From Croceicoccus sediminis (GTDB lineage Bacteria; Pseudomonadota; Alphaproteobacteria; Sphingomonadales; Sphingomonadaceae): DNA of 64,000 nucleotides. The stretch spans positions 154,695 through 218,694 of the forward strand of contig NZ_SUNC01000005.1 in assembly GCF_007570835.1 (NCBI RefSeq). The letters run 5' to 3'. Positions 18,649 through 28,131 of the stretch are shown here, piece by piece; position 1 is the first letter of the stretch, and each line of letters starts with the position of its first letter. The notes below the pieces were generated by a model. It worked only from the letters and a program-made list of their open reading frames with translations, ran no database searches and was not told the origin of the DNA. A program made the translations under genes and the position numbers.

Positions 18649-19551
18649 ATGGAACTTCGCCAGCTGCGCTATTTCGACGCCATCGCGACAGAGCAGAACT
18701 TCACCCGCGCGGCCGAGCGGCTGGGTATTTCGCAGCCCCCGCTCAGCAGGCAGATCCGCGCGCTGGAAGAAGAATTGGGCGTCGAACTGTTCTACCGCGA
18801 CACGCGCCCGATCCGGCTGACCGAGGCGGGCCGCGTGTTTCAGCAACAGGCATCGCAGATCCTTGTCGCCACGGAACAGCTTCGCAAATCGATGGAGCGG
18901 CTGGGCGAAATGCCGGAAAAGCGTTTCGTCATCGGCGTCGTCGGGTCGATCATGCACGGCGCGATGCCCGATATCCTGCGCCGCTTCCGCGCCTTCGCCC
19001 CCGATGTCGAGCTGGAACTTGTTGAACTCACCACGCTGGACCAGGTCGCCGCGTTGAAGACGGGGCGGATCGATGCGGGACTGGGCCGCATCCGCATCGC
19101 CGATCCCGCCAACCGCCGCGAACTGCTCCACAAGGAACCGCTCGTCGTCGCGCTTCCGGCATCCAGCCCGCTGGGCGCGGCAGGAGAGCCGTTGTCGCTG
19201 CGCGATCTCGCGGCGATCCCGCTGCTCGTCTATCCCAGCCAGCCGCGCCCCAGCTATGCCGATCAGGTCTTGTCGATCGTGCGCGACCGAGGCGTTACGC
19301 CGGTCAAGATCATCGAGGTCAGGGAAGTGCAGACCGCACTCGGCCTTGTCGCGGCCGATGTCGGCTATACCCTCGTCCCCCACTCGATGCGCCATTTCCA
19401 GAGCGAGGACATCGTCTATTGCCCGCTGCTCGACGAAAATGCCGTATCGCCCATCATCCTCAGCCAGCGCATGGCCGACGACAGCGTTCTTTCGCTGCGT
19501 TTCCGCCAGATCGCGCGCGAGGTGCTGTCTGGCGAAGGCGAAGCGGATTGA
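18649..19551 (+). CDS. catR: LysR-family regulator of the catechol operon (CatR/CatM type)
   Basis: 300 residues starting MELRQLRYFDAIATEQNFTRAAERLGISQPPLSRQIRALEEELG, a textbook LysR helix-turn-helix, followed by an effector domain (about 92-295). The LGVELFYRDTRPIRLTEAG wing resembles the BenM/CatM group. An open frame extends over 1 kb upstream but is antisense to catB; the ATG at 18649 is the only sensible start. Divergent placement and the shared promoter argue that it controls catB-pcaF, with cis,cis-muconate the likely inducer by family analogy. Confidence 0.88.
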   Translation: MELRQLRYFDAIATEQNFTRAAERLGISQPPLSRQIRALEEELGVELFYRDTRPIRLTEAGRVFQQQASQILVATEQLRKSMERLGEMPEKRFVIGVVGSIMHGAMPDILRRFRAFAPDVELELVELTTLDQVAALKTGRIDAGLGRIRIADPANRRELLHKEPLVVALPASSPLGAAGEPLSLRDLAAIPLLVYPSQPRPSYADQVLSIVRDRGVTPVKIIEVREVQTALGLVAADVGYTLVPHSMRHFQSEDIVYCPLLDENAVSPIILSQRMADDSVLSLRFRQIAREVLSGEGEAD

Positions 19552-19569
19552 ACACGTGGATGACCTGCC

Positions 19570-20853
19570 TCAGCCCAGCACGCCCGGCAGCCACAGGGAA
19601 AGCGCAGGCACAGTGATGACGAGGAACAGGGCCACCAGAAGCGCAAGGTAGAACGGCCAGATCGTTTTCAGCGCCTGCCCGACCTCTATCCCCTGTGCCG
19701 CGCATCCCACGAACAGGACCGATCCGACCGGCGGCGTCAGCAGCCCGATGCCCAGCGCCAGCATCAGCATCATGCCGAACTGCACCGGGTCCATGCCCAC
19801 CTGCATGGCGATGGGCAGGAAGATCGGGGTCGTGATCAGGATCAGCGGCGCCATGTCCATGAACGTGCCCAGTACCAGCAGCATGAACGCGATCAGCAGC
19901 AGGGTCAGCAAGGGGCTGGTCATCGCCGGGGCCAATAGTTCCGCAAGCTGTGCAGGCGCCTGCAGCACGGCCAGGACCCAGCCGAACAGCGATGCCGTCG
20001 CGATGATGAACATGACCATGATCGTGGTGCGCGCGCTGTTGACGAAGGCGGCCCGCATCCGCGCCATATCGAGATCGCGATAAAGCAAAACGCCGATCAG
20101 CAGCGTATACGTGCAGGCGATGGCCGCGCTTTCGGTCGGGGTGAACACGCCTGCCAGAATGCCGAACAGGATGATCGCCGCCGTCAGGATGCCCGGAAAG
20201 GCGGACACGGCGGCCCGCAGCAGCGGACGCACGCCGGGAAAGCTGCCCCGTGGATAGCCGCGCCGAACGGCAACGATGGCCGCGACCACCATAAGACCAA
20301 GGCCGGTCAGGATGCCGGGCACTACGCCGCCCAGGAACAGGTCGCCGATGGAAATGCCGGTCCCCGCCGCGGTCGCGTAGATGATCATGTTGTGCGAAGG
20401 CGGGATCAGCAGGCCCGTGATCGACGCGCTGGTCGATACGTTGACCGTATAGTCGGCATCGAAACCGCGCTTGCGCATTTCCGGCCCGATCGCCGATCCC
20501 ATGGCCGAGGCGCTGGCTAGGGCAGAGCCCGACACCGCGCCGAACAGCATCGATGACAGAACCGTGACCTGCCCCAGCCCGCCGGGCGCGGCGCCCAGTG
20601 TCGATTCCGACAGGTTGACCAGACGCCGTGCAATACCGGCCTGGGTCATCAGTTCGCCCGCGAGGATGAACAGCGGGATCGCCATCAGCGTGAAGATGTT
20701 CACCCCCGCCGACATGCGCTGCGCCGCGACGACGAGCGGGATGTCGAGCGTAAAGAGGATCGCCGTGGCCGAAAGGAACAGCGAGATCGCAACCGGCACG
20801 CCGAGATAGAGCATCACGGCCAGCAGGACGAGGAGGATCAGGATCAGAGTCAT
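19570..20853 (-). CDS. dctM: TRAP transporter large permease (DctM)
   Basis: Large membrane subunit of a tripartite ATP-independent periplasmic transporter, 427 residues with about 12 hydrophobic segments. The start MTLILILLVLLAVMLYLGVPVAI and internal motifs (IPLFILAGELMTQAGIA, LIPPSHNMIIYA, LLTPPVGSVLFVGCAAQG) are standard DctM. It overlaps dctQ by 4 bases. As last gene in the gntR-uxaC-uxuB-dctPQM run, it most likely imports a hexuronate such as glucuronate. Confidence 0.93.
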   Translation of the reverse strand: MTLILILLVLLAVMLYLGVPVAISLFLSATAILFTLDIPLVVAAQRMSAGVNIFTLMAIPLFILAGELMTQAGIARRLVNLSESTLGAAPGGLGQVTVLSSMLFGAVSGSALASASAMGSAIGPEMRKRGFDADYTVNVSTSASITGLLIPPSHNMIIYATAAGTGISIGDLFLGGVVPGILTGLGLMVVAAIVAVRRGYPRGSFPGVRPLLRAAVSAFPGILTAAIILFGILAGVFTPTESAAIACTYTLLIGVLLYRDLDMARMRAAFVNSARTTIMVMFIIATASLFGWVLAVLQAPAQLAELLAPAMTSPLLTLLLIAFMLLVLGTFMDMAPLILITTPIFLPIAMQVGMDPVQFGMMLMLALGIGLLTPPVGSVLFVGCAAQGIEVGQALKTIWPFYLALLVALFLVITVPALSLWLPGVLG

Positions 20854-21335
20854 GCGCTGCCCGCGCTCCCTTCGATCTGCTCACCCCGGATCAGCTTCTG
20901 CATCGCGAAGACCGCCATCAGAGCGCCCGAAACCGGAATGACGAGATAGACCATGCCCCGGCTCAGCGGCAGGGTGGGAACGGCGTTGCCCCAAGTAGTG
21001 CCGACCAGGTTGCTGCCCAGGACCAGGATCAGGATACCGGCAAGAATGATCAGCAGGTTCGCCGTCTGGACCGCCCGTTTGCGCCACGGCTCCCTCAGGC
21101 TCATGACGCCTTCGACGATGCGGATGTGAAACCCGTCGGCAATGCCCGATGCCGTGCCCAGAAAGGTCATCCAGATCATCAGCACGAGCGCGGTCTGTTC
21201 TGCCCACGCCGGGCTATTGCCCAAAACGTAGCGGGCAAAGACCTGCCACGTCAGGATCGCCATCATCGATGCCAGCGCCAGCGCCGATGCCATCAGCAGC
21301 GTGCGGCTGATGGCCCTGAGTATCCGTTCAGCCAT
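20850..21335 (-). CDS. dctQ: TRAP transporter small permease (DctQ)
   Basis: Small membrane subunit, 161 residues from MAERILRAISRTLLMASALA, with four hydrophobic segments and the DctQ pattern VFARYVLGNSPAWAEQTALVLMIWMTFLG. The ATG overlaps the dctP stop by 8 bases and the stop overlaps dctM by 4. An open frame continues 20 codons upstream into dctP and is not used. Confidence 0.9.
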   Translation of the reverse strand: MAERILRAISRTLLMASALALASMMAILTWQVFARYVLGNSPAWAEQTALVLMIWMTFLGTASGIADGFHIRIVEGVMSLREPWRKRAVQTANLLIILAGILILVLGSNLVGTTWGNAVPTLPLSRGMVYLVIPVSGALMAVFAMQKLIRGEQIEGSAGSA

Positions 21336-22332
21336 TTGCCTCTCCGCTGTTGCGGATGTCTTCGACCAGGCGGCGAAGTTCGGGCGTGTCCGCATATTGC
21401 GCCCAGATGGGATGCATCAGTTGGCTGAAGGCGTCCTGATCCACGTCATCGACGATCTTGACGCCTGCCGCGGTCACGATTTCGCGCGACTGGACGACCT
21501 GGCGATCCCAAAGCTCGCGCATGACCGGCACCGAGGCCGCCGCCGCCTGCACGACGGCATCCCGGTCCTGCGGCGAAAGCTTGTCCCAGCTGTGTTTCGA
21601 CATGGCGAGGATTTCGGGTGCCATGACATGACGCGTCAGGCTGTAAACCGGCGCAACCTCGAAATGGCGCGAACTTTCGTAGGAGGGAAAGTTGTTCTCC
21701 GCCCCGTCGATCACGCCTTGCACCATGCCCTGATAGACTTCGCCATAGGCCATCGGCGTGGCATTGCCGCCCATCGCCTCGATCATGCTGACGAACAGGT
21801 CCGACGTCTGCACCCGGATCTTGAGACCCGCCATGTCGGCAGGTTCGCGCACGGCGCGGTCCACGGTGTAGATCGAACGCGCACCGCTGTCGTAGAAGGC
21901 CAGACCGATCAGCCCGTGGCGCGACAGGCCCGAAAGGATCGCGCGGCCGGGCGCGCCGTCCATCGCGGCACGCATGTGCGCGATGGAATGGAACAGGAAA
22001 GGCAGGGAGGGGACCAGCGTTTCCGGCACCAGAACGTTCAGCGGCGCGGAATTGATGCGGATGAAATCGATACCGCCCAGCTGCGCCAGTTCCAGCGTAT
22101 CGCTCTGCCCGCCAAGCTGTTCGGACGGATAGACGTCGACCGCCAGACGCCCGTCGGTCAGGCGCGAAAGCTCTGCCGCGAAGAAGCGTAGCGCCGCAAC
22201 GGTCGGATAGTTTTCCGGCTGGCTGTCCGCGGCCATCAGCGCGCGCGGACCGGCACTGCACCCGCCCAGCGCAGCCATCGTTCCGAAAGCGCCAGCCGCC
22301 AGCATCGCGGCGCGTCGGTTCATGCGTATCAT
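21328..22332 (-). CDS. dctP: TRAP transporter solute-binding protein (DctP family), lipoprotein
   Basis: Periplasmic substrate-binding component, 334 residues. The signal MNRRAAMLAAGAFGTMAALGGC ends in an LGGC lipobox, so it is probably lipid-anchored. DctP motifs are EQLGGQSDTLELAQLGGIDF, ADMAGLKIRVQTS (with the substrate carboxylate-binding Arg) and EVYQGMVQGVIDGAENN. The first ATG is 4 bases after the uxuB stop; the second in-frame ATG (22323) gives a more conventional signal peptide. Confidence 0.9.
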   Translation of the reverse strand: MIRMNRRAAMLAAGAFGTMAALGGCSAGPRALMAADSQPENYPTVAALRFFAAELSRLTDGRLAVDVYPSEQLGGQSDTLELAQLGGIDFIRINSAPLNVLVPETLVPSLPFLFHSIAHMRAAMDGAPGRAILSGLSRHGLIGLAFYDSGARSIYTVDRAVREPADMAGLKIRVQTSDLFVSMIEAMGGNATPMAYGEVYQGMVQGVIDGAENNFPSYESSRHFEVAPVYSLTRHVMAPEILAMSKHSWDKLSPQDRDAVVQAAAASVPVMRELWDRQVVQSREIVTAAGVKIVDDVDQDAFSQLMHPIWAQYADTPELRRLVEDIRNSGEANG

Positions 22333-22336
22333 GTGG

Positions 22337-23707
22337 TCATACCAGATCGCGCCACTTGCCGACGATGAAGTCGGTTTCGGCGTCAGATGGGGTCCATGCA
22401 GACCGTATCAGTCCGGTCGCGCCGAAGACGGCCCGGACCGCCTCTGTCCCCGGCCCATCGGCACACGCCGCCTGCAATTCGTCGACACGCGGATCGTCGA
22501 CCGTGCGCACCTTGCCGCTGGCGTGATGCAGCCAGTGGGCGATGCCCGTCAGGATCGCTTCGCAAAGGCCGTCGCCGGGATGTTCCGCCAGAACCTCCAG
22601 CCAGCGCTGGCCGATCTTCTGGCTGCCATCCATCGCGATCTGTTCCAGCCGGTGGTTCAGGGCCGGATTCTCGAACCGCTGCACCAGTTGCGCGGCGTAA
22701 GAGGCAAGATCCTGCCCCTCCCCCGCCTCGATCGTGGGCGCGGCTTCCTTCAACATCAGGCGCGTGACCAAGGTGCGCAGCTGCGGGTCTGCCACGGCTT
22801 CGTGCACATAAGTATGGCCGCCATCCAGTCCCGCATAGGCGAGGAGCGAATGCGCGCCGTTCAGCATCCGCAGTTTGGCGGTTTCGTACGGTGCGACATC
22901 GTCCACGATCTGCACGCCCTGCGTTTCCCAGGCGGGACGCGGACCGGCGAAATCGTCCTCGATCACCCACTGGCTGAAACCTTCGGTGAAGATCGCACCT
23001 TCGTCGCGCAGCCCGATCCGCCGTTCAAGCGCATCGAGATCATCGGCCGACGGGGCCGGCACGATGCGGTCGACCATGCTGTCGGGCGTGGTGCAGTGAC
23101 CGTCGAACCATTCGCGCAAGTCAGGCACCCTGGCATCGATCCAGTCGCGCATCAGGCGGCCCAGCTGCTTGCCGTTGCCGGACAGGTTGTCGCAGCTCAA
23201 CAACGAAAGACCCGGCAGCCCGGCGGCCCGGCGCTGTTCAAGCGCGTCGCACAGCATGGGGTAGAAACCTGCCTCGGCCATGCCGAGGTCGAGCGAGCCG
23301 TCGAGCGCGCGGCAATAGCCCTTTTCGGTCACGGTGAACGTGACGATGTGGCACGTCGCGCTGGCGATCTGCGCCACGATGGCGTCCCGGTCTTCTCCGG
23401 CGACGAGGACGTTCGCGATCGCCCCGATTACGCGCGTGTCGCTGCCCTCGCCGGTCCGCTCGGTCAGGGTATAGAGCGAGTCCTGCGGGTTGAGCTGATC
23501 CGCAACCGTAGCCGAGCGCATCGAAACGCCCGTGATCATCCACGGCGCACCGTACTCGCGGTTGCAGGCGTCGGTGAAGGCCGCCTGGTGCGCGCGGTGA
23601 AATGCCCCGATGCCGAAGTGGACTATGCTGGGCGCGGCCGCGCGGTCATAGGCGGGCACGGCAACGTCATCGGGCAGCTGACCGATCGTATCCTGCGACA
23701 GCCTCAC
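22337..23707 (-). CDS. uxuB: Fructuronate reductase, mannitol dehydrogenase family
   Basis: NAD-dependent reductase converting D-fructuronate to D-mannonate. 456 residues with the polyol-dehydrogenase opening SIVHFGIGAFHRAHQAAF, FTVTEKGYCR, LLSCDNLSGNGKQ, and the signature KLRMLNGAHSLLAYAG that holds the catalytic Lys. Overlaps uxaC by 4 bases. Neighbouring uxaC and manD make the fructuronate role more likely than mannitol or tagaturonate. Confidence 0.9.
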   Translation of the reverse strand: MRLSQDTIGQLPDDVAVPAYDRAAAPSIVHFGIGAFHRAHQAAFTDACNREYGAPWMITGVSMRSATVADQLNPQDSLYTLTERTGEGSDTRVIGAIANVLVAGEDRDAIVAQIASATCHIVTFTVTEKGYCRALDGSLDLGMAEAGFYPMLCDALEQRRAAGLPGLSLLSCDNLSGNGKQLGRLMRDWIDARVPDLREWFDGHCTTPDSMVDRIVPAPSADDLDALERRIGLRDEGAIFTEGFSQWVIEDDFAGPRPAWETQGVQIVDDVAPYETAKLRMLNGAHSLLAYAGLDGGHTYVHEAVADPQLRTLVTRLMLKEAAPTIEAGEGQDLASYAAQLVQRFENPALNHRLEQIAMDGSQKIGQRWLEVLAEHPGDGLCEAILTGIAHWLHHASGKVRTVDDPRVDELQAACADGPGTEAVRAVFGATGLIRSAWTPSDAETDFIVGKWRDLV

Positions 23708-25113
23708 AGCCGGTAAGCCGACTTGGCGAAGTTGTAGGCCAGGTCACTGGCCAGTTCGGCCGCTTCCCAGTCTTCCAGCCGGTGTTCGGCCACCAGTTCG
23801 GCGAGAAAACCGCAATCGATCCGCCGCGCGAGGTCATGCCGGGCCGGGATCGAGAGGAAGGCGCGCGTGTCGTCGTTGAAGCCGACCGTATTGTAGAAGC
23901 CGGCCGTCTCCGTCACCATCCGGCGATAGCGGCGCATGCCTTCGGGGCTGTCATGGAACCACCACGCGGGGCCGAGTTTCAGCACCGGATAATGCCCCGC
24001 CAAGGGCGCCAGCTCGCGGGCATAGCTCGATTCGTCGAGCGTGAAGACAATGACGCTGAGCCGCGGATCGTTGCCATACTTTGCCAGCAGCGGGTGCAGC
24101 GCGCGCACGTATTCGGTCCGCACCGGGATATCGGCGCCCTTGTCCCGGCCGAACCGTTCGAAAAGCTGCGGGTTGTGGTTGCGGAAGGAACCGGGGTGGA
24201 TTTGCATGACCAGCCCGTCGTCGATGCTCATCCCGGCCATTTCGGTCAGCATCTGCGCGCGGAACAGTTCCGCATCCGCCGGGCTGACGTCCTGTTCCTG
24301 CACGCGCGCAAACAGCGCCTCGCATTCGGCGGGCGACAGATCGGCGGTCATCGCGGTCGGGTGGCCATGATCGGTCGAAGTTGCGCCCATCCGCTTGAAG
24401 AATTCGCGCCGCTGGCGATGCGCGGCAAGATAGCCTTGCCAGGTCGTGCAGTCCTCGCCGGTCAAGTCGCTGAAGGCCGCGAGATTGTTGCCGAAGCCGT
24501 CGAATTCGGGATCGACCACCGGGTCCGGGCGATAGGCGGTGATGACGCGCCCGGTCCAGCCGCTGTCCCGGATCTGCGCGTGGCTTTCCAGCGTGTCGAG
24601 CGGTGCCTCGGTCGTGGCGATGACTTCTATGTTGAAGCGGTCGAACAGCGCGCGGGGACGGAAGGAATCCTGCTGCAGGCTGTCGGTGATGCGGTCGTAG
24701 TAGAGATCGGCCGTTTCGGCCGTGAGCAGCCGGTCCAAACCGAAAACCTCGCTGAACACCCAGTCCAGCCAGATGCGCGAAGGCGTGCCGCGAAACAGGT
24801 GGTAATGGGATGCCAGAACGCGCCACGCCTCGCGCGGGTCGGCTGCGGCACCGCCGGACTTTGGCCGAACGCCCAGGTCTTCCATCGCAAGGCCCTGCGA
24901 ATAGAGCATGCGCAGAACATAATGGTCCGGGACGAGCAGAAGTTCGGTCGCGTTCCCGAAATGCTCGTCACGCGCGAACCACGAAGGATCGGTATGACCA
25001 TGAGGACTGATGATCGGCAGGTCGCAGACGGACTTGTACAGGTCGCGTGCAATGCCGCGTACCGATGCATCCGCCGGAAACAGGCGGTCGGGATGAAGTT
25101 CCAGCTTGGGCAT
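23704..25113 (-). CDS. uxaC: Glucuronate isomerase
   Basis: Interconverts D-glucuronate and D-fructuronate (or galacturonate and tagaturonate). 469 residues, the UxaC length. Family segments are LPIISPHGHTDPSWF (metal-binding His pair), PSRIWLDWVFSEVFGL, IEVIATTEAPLDTLESH, GFNDDTRAFLSIPARHD and the C-terminus NFAKSAYRL. It follows the gntR gene after 29 bases. Confidence 0.94.
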   Translation of the reverse strand: MPKLELHPDRLFPADASVRGIARDLYKSVCDLPIISPHGHTDPSWFARDEHFGNATELLLVPDHYVLRMLYSQGLAMEDLGVRPKSGGAAADPREAWRVLASHYHLFRGTPSRIWLDWVFSEVFGLDRLLTAETADLYYDRITDSLQQDSFRPRALFDRFNIEVIATTEAPLDTLESHAQIRDSGWTGRVITAYRPDPVVDPEFDGFGNNLAAFSDLTGEDCTTWQGYLAAHRQRREFFKRMGATSTDHGHPTAMTADLSPAECEALFARVQEQDVSPADAELFRAQMLTEMAGMSIDDGLVMQIHPGSFRNHNPQLFERFGRDKGADIPVRTEYVRALHPLLAKYGNDPRLSVIVFTLDESSYARELAPLAGHYPVLKLGPAWWFHDSPEGMRRYRRMVTETAGFYNTVGFNDDTRAFLSIPARHDLARRIDCGFLAELVAEHRLEDWEAAELASDLAYNFAKSAYRL

Positions 25114-25142
25114 GTGTCAGTCCGTTAGAGTATCCGCGCTCG

Positions 25143-25898
25143 TCAGGCGGTTACGCGGGAAAAGCGTTCGCGGCGGGCCTGCATATTGCGACGCGCCTCG
25201 TCCACGAAGCGCTGCTCGGTCGCGAACAGCAGGCTTTCGAGCACCTGCGAAAGGTGCCCGCGCATCGCGTTGCGTGCCGCCTTCGGATCGCGCGCCTTCA
25301 GCGCATTGAGGATCGCGGTATGTTCATCGACGATGGGCTTGATGTTGGCATGGCGCGCCTTTTCGTGGAGCAGAGCCGCCTCGCGCGAGGTGCGCCGCAG
25401 ACCCCACAACCGTTCGACCGCATCGAACAGGGCGTTGTTGCGCGCCGCCTTCGCGATCGCGAGATGGAACGCGGCATCGGCTTCTTCCTTGCCGTCCGCG
25501 GTCTCGTTCTCCTGTTCGATCTGGTCGACCAGTTCTTCCAGTTCGCGCAGTTCCTCGTCGGTGATCTGTGCTGCGGCAAGGGCCGCCACTTCGCTTTCAA
25601 CGAGCAGACGTGCCTCTGTCAGTTCGATGGCGGACACGTCTTCCTCGCTGTCCAATTCCGCCTGGGACGCGGAGAGAACATAGACGCCGGACCCCACGCG
25701 CACTTCGACGAGCCCCTGCACTTCCAGCGCGATAATCGCCTCGCGGATGACCGGACGGCTGACCTGGTATTGCACGGCAAGATCGCGTTCGGCCGGAAGC
25801 CGCGCACCGACGGCGAAAGTACCGTCCTGGATTTCCGAAATGATCTTGGCCGCGATTTCCTTGTAGAGGCGAGGCGCAGAACGCGGGGCTGTCGGCAT
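25143..25898 (-). CDS. GntR-family (FadR subfamily) regulator of hexuronate genes
   Basis: 251 residues. The winged helix at the N-terminus (LYKEIAAKIISEIQDGTFAVGARLPAERDLA, then VSRPVIREAIIALEVQGLVEV) and the all-helical FCD effector domain with candidate metal-binding His/Asp residues identify the UxuR/ExuR type. It is the first gene of gntR-uxaC-uxuB-dctPQM and divergent from manD. FadR-like sites in its promoter and in the GH2-GH3 gap suggest a local regulon. Confidence 0.88.
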   Translation of the reverse strand: MPTAPRSAPRLYKEIAAKIISEIQDGTFAVGARLPAERDLAVQYQVSRPVIREAIIALEVQGLVEVRVGSGVYVLSASQAELDSEEDVSAIELTEARLLVESEVAALAAAQITDEELRELEELVDQIEQENETADGKEEADAAFHLAIAKAARNNALFDAVERLWGLRRTSREAALLHEKARHANIKPIVDEHTAILNALKARDPKAARNAMRGHLSQVLESLLFATEQRFVDEARRNMQARRERFSRVTA

Positions 25899-25934
25899 CT
25901 GGAATTCCTTTTGGCCTTACCGATTGTTAAGAAC

Positions 25935-25946
25935 TTGACAGACCAA
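25935..25946. promoter_or_regulatory. FadR-type operator candidate between gntR and manD
   Basis: TTGACAGACCAA reads TTGGTCTGTCAA on the other strand and matches the FadR-subfamily consensus TNGTNNNACNA with one mismatch. It lies in the 100-base gntR-manD gap. A further inverted repeat, CTTGAC-N16-GTCAAG (25934-25961), overlaps it. The position fits autoregulation and control of both directions. Confidence 0.5.
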
Positions 25947-25998
25947 ATTACGGACGTCAAGGACTGCATCACGTTATAGCCAAATTCCGGGGCCTCGC

Positions 25999-27207
25999 AT
26001 GAAAATTCAATCCGCCAGAGTCATCGTCACTTGCCCCGGACGCAACTTCGTCACCTTGAAGATCGAAACCGACCAGGGCGTCTACGGGATCGGCGACGCC
26101 ACGCTTAACGGGCGGGAGCTTTCGGTCGTCTCCTACCTTGAAGACCACGTGATCCCGTGCCTGATCGGCAAGGACCCCAGGCAGATTGAGGACATCTGGC
26201 AATACCTCTATCGCGGTGCGTACTGGCGGCGCGGTCCGGTGACCATGCGGGCCATTGCGGCGGTCGATGTTGCGCTGTGGGACATCAAGGCCAAGATGGC
26301 CGGAATGCCACTTTATCAATTGCTTGGCGGGCGCAGCCGCGACAAGGTCATGGTCTATGGCCACGCCAATGGCAGCGACATTGCCGAAACCGTCGATGCG
26401 GTCGGCGAATATATCGATCTTGGCTACAAGGCGATCCGCGCCCAGACCGGCGTGCCGGGCATCAAGGATGCCTACGGCGTCGGGCGCGGCAAGCTGCATT
26501 ACGAACCTGCCGATGCGGAACTACCCTCGGTCACTGGCTGGGACACGCGCAAGGCGCTGAACTACGTGCCCAAGCTGTTCGAAAAGCTGCGCGATACTTA
26601 TGGCTATGACCATCACCTGCTGCACGACGGCCACCACCGCTATACCCCGCAGGAAGCTGCGAATTTGGGCAAGATGCTGGAGCCTTTCCAGCTGTTTTGG
26701 CTGGAAGATTGCACGGCCGCCGAAAACCAGGAAGCATTCAAGCTGGTGCGTCAGCACACCGTAACCCCGCTGGCCGTGGGTGAGATCTTCAATACGATCT
26801 GGGACTGCAAGGACCTGATCCAGAACCAGCTGATCGACTATATCCGCTGCACCATCGTGGGCGCCGGTGGCCTGACCCATTTGCGCCGCATCGCCGATCT
26901 TGCCGCGCTCTATCAGGTCCGCACCGGTTGCCACGGCGCGACCGACCTGTCCCCGGTCACCATGGGCTGCGCGCTGCATTTCGACACCTGGGTCCCCAAT
27001 TTCGGTATCCAGGAATACATGCGCCACACCGAAGCGACGGACGAAGTGTTCCCGCACGATTACAGCTTCGACGACGGTTATCTGCATTGCGGCGAAACGC
27101 CGGGCCACGGCGTCGACATCGACGAGGAACTGGCAGCCAAATATCCGTACAAGCCGGCCTACCTGCCCATCGCGCGGCTGGAAGACGGCTCCATGTGGAA
27201 CTGGTAA
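25999..27207 (+). CDS. manD: D-mannonate dehydratase (enolase superfamily)
   Basis: Dehydrates D-mannonate to 2-keto-3-deoxygluconate. 402 residues. Functional residues of the structurally characterised Novosphingobium aromaticivorans ManD, as I recall them, are in register: Arg147 (KAIRAQTG), Tyr159 (KDAYGVG), Asp210 and His212 (HDGHH), Glu236 (WLEDC) and Glu262 (VGEIF), with a further His in TGCHGATD. The C-terminus [10 protein letters not shown] also matches. It is followed after 3 bases by the kinase gene. Confidence 0.96.
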   Translation: MKIQSARVIVTCPGRNFVTLKIETDQGVYGIGDATLNGRELSVVSYLEDHVIPCLIGKDPRQIEDIWQYLYRGAYWRRGPVTMRAIAAVDVALWDIKAKMAGMPLYQLLGGRSRDKVMVYGHANGSDIAETVDAVGEYIDLGYKAIRAQTGVPGIKDAYGVGRGKLHYEPADAELPSVTGWDTRKALNYVPKLFEKLRDTYGYDHHLLHDGHHRYTPQEAANLGKMLEPFQLFWLEDCTAAENQEAFKLVRQHTVTPLAVGEIFNTIWDCKDLIQNQLIDYIRCTIVGAGGLTHLRRIADLAALYQVRTGCHGATDLSPVTMGCALHFDTWVPNFGIQEYMRHTEATDEVFPHDYSFDDGYLHCGETPGHGVDIDEELAAKYPYKPAYLPIARLEDGSMWNW

Positions 27208-27210
27208 GCC

Positions 27211-28131
27211 ATGCCTGACCGCCGCATCACCCTGATCGGCGAGGGCATGGTAGAGCTGCGCCAGGAAGCCGACTGCAGCTGCCGCGTCGGCCATGGCGGG
27301 GATACCCTGAACACCGCGATCCACATGGCCCGGCTGGGCTGCGACGTCGCCTACGCCACGGCACTGGGCGACGATCCCTTCAGCCGGACCTTGCGGGATA
27401 GCTGGTGCGGGGAAGGACTGGATTGTTCCACTGTCCTGACCGATCCGGACGCTCACGCAGGGCTCTACGCCATTACGCTAGATGCGAACGGCGAACGCAG
27501 CTTCACCTACTGGCGCAGCGACAGCGCGGCACGAAGGCTGTTCGCGTTGCCGGACAGCGTGCAGCTGGCCGATATGATCGCGCAAGGCGATGCCATCGCC
27601 TTCTCCCTGATTTCGCTGGCGATCCTGCCCGATGACGGCAGAGAGTCTCTACTCGCTCTCGCGCGCAGGGTCAGCGATGCCGGGGGTCTGGTGGCTTTCG
27701 ACGGGAATTACCGCCCGGCGCTGTGGGAAGATAGCGCCACCGCCGCCCTTTGGCGCGACCGTGCGATCGCCATTTCCGGCATCGGCCTGCCCACGCTGGA
27801 GGACGAGACGGCGATGACCGGTCAGGCCACTGCCGAAGACGTCGCCGCGCATTGGGAAGGACTGGGCTGCGGCGAAGCGGTCGTGAAGATGGGGTCGCTC
27901 GGCTGCCGCGTTCCCGGCGGTGAGATCGTCGCCCCTGCCGCGCAGCTTGCCCCTGTCGATACCAGCGGGGCCGGCGATGCCTTCAACGCGGGTTACCTCG
28001 CCGCCCGGCTGAACGGCGACAGCCCCGTCGATGCCGCGCGCAAGGCGAATGCCTTGGCCGGGTGGACGATCATGCGCACGGGGGCGATACCTGCGCGTGA
28101 CGACGCTGCGCCCTATCCGCCTGCCCTTTAG
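27211..28131 (+). CDS. kdgK: 2-dehydro-3-deoxygluconokinase (PfkB family)
   Basis: Ribokinase-family sugar kinase, 306 residues, expected to phosphorylate the KDG made by ManD. The N-terminal RITLIGEGMVELRQE and GGDTLNTAIHMARLG motif 1, FDGNYRP in the middle, and PfkB motif 2 DTSGAGDAFNAGYLA with the catalytic Asp are present. Substrate is assigned from the manD partnership. The matching KDPG aldolase is not in the window. Its stop overlaps the convergent TIM-barrel gene by 4 bases. Confidence 0.9.
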   Translation: MPDRRITLIGEGMVELRQEADCSCRVGHGGDTLNTAIHMARLGCDVAYATALGDDPFSRTLRDSWCGEGLDCSTVLTDPDAHAGLYAITLDANGERSFTYWRSDSAARRLFALPDSVQLADMIAQGDAIAFSLISLAILPDDGRESLLALARRVSDAGGLVAFDGNYRPALWEDSATAALWRDRAIAISGIGLPTLEDETAMTGQATAEDVAAHWEGLGCGEAVVKMGSLGCRVPGGEIVAPAAQLAPVDTSGAGDAFNAGYLAARLNGDSPVDAARKANALAGWTIMRTGAIPARDDAAPYPPAL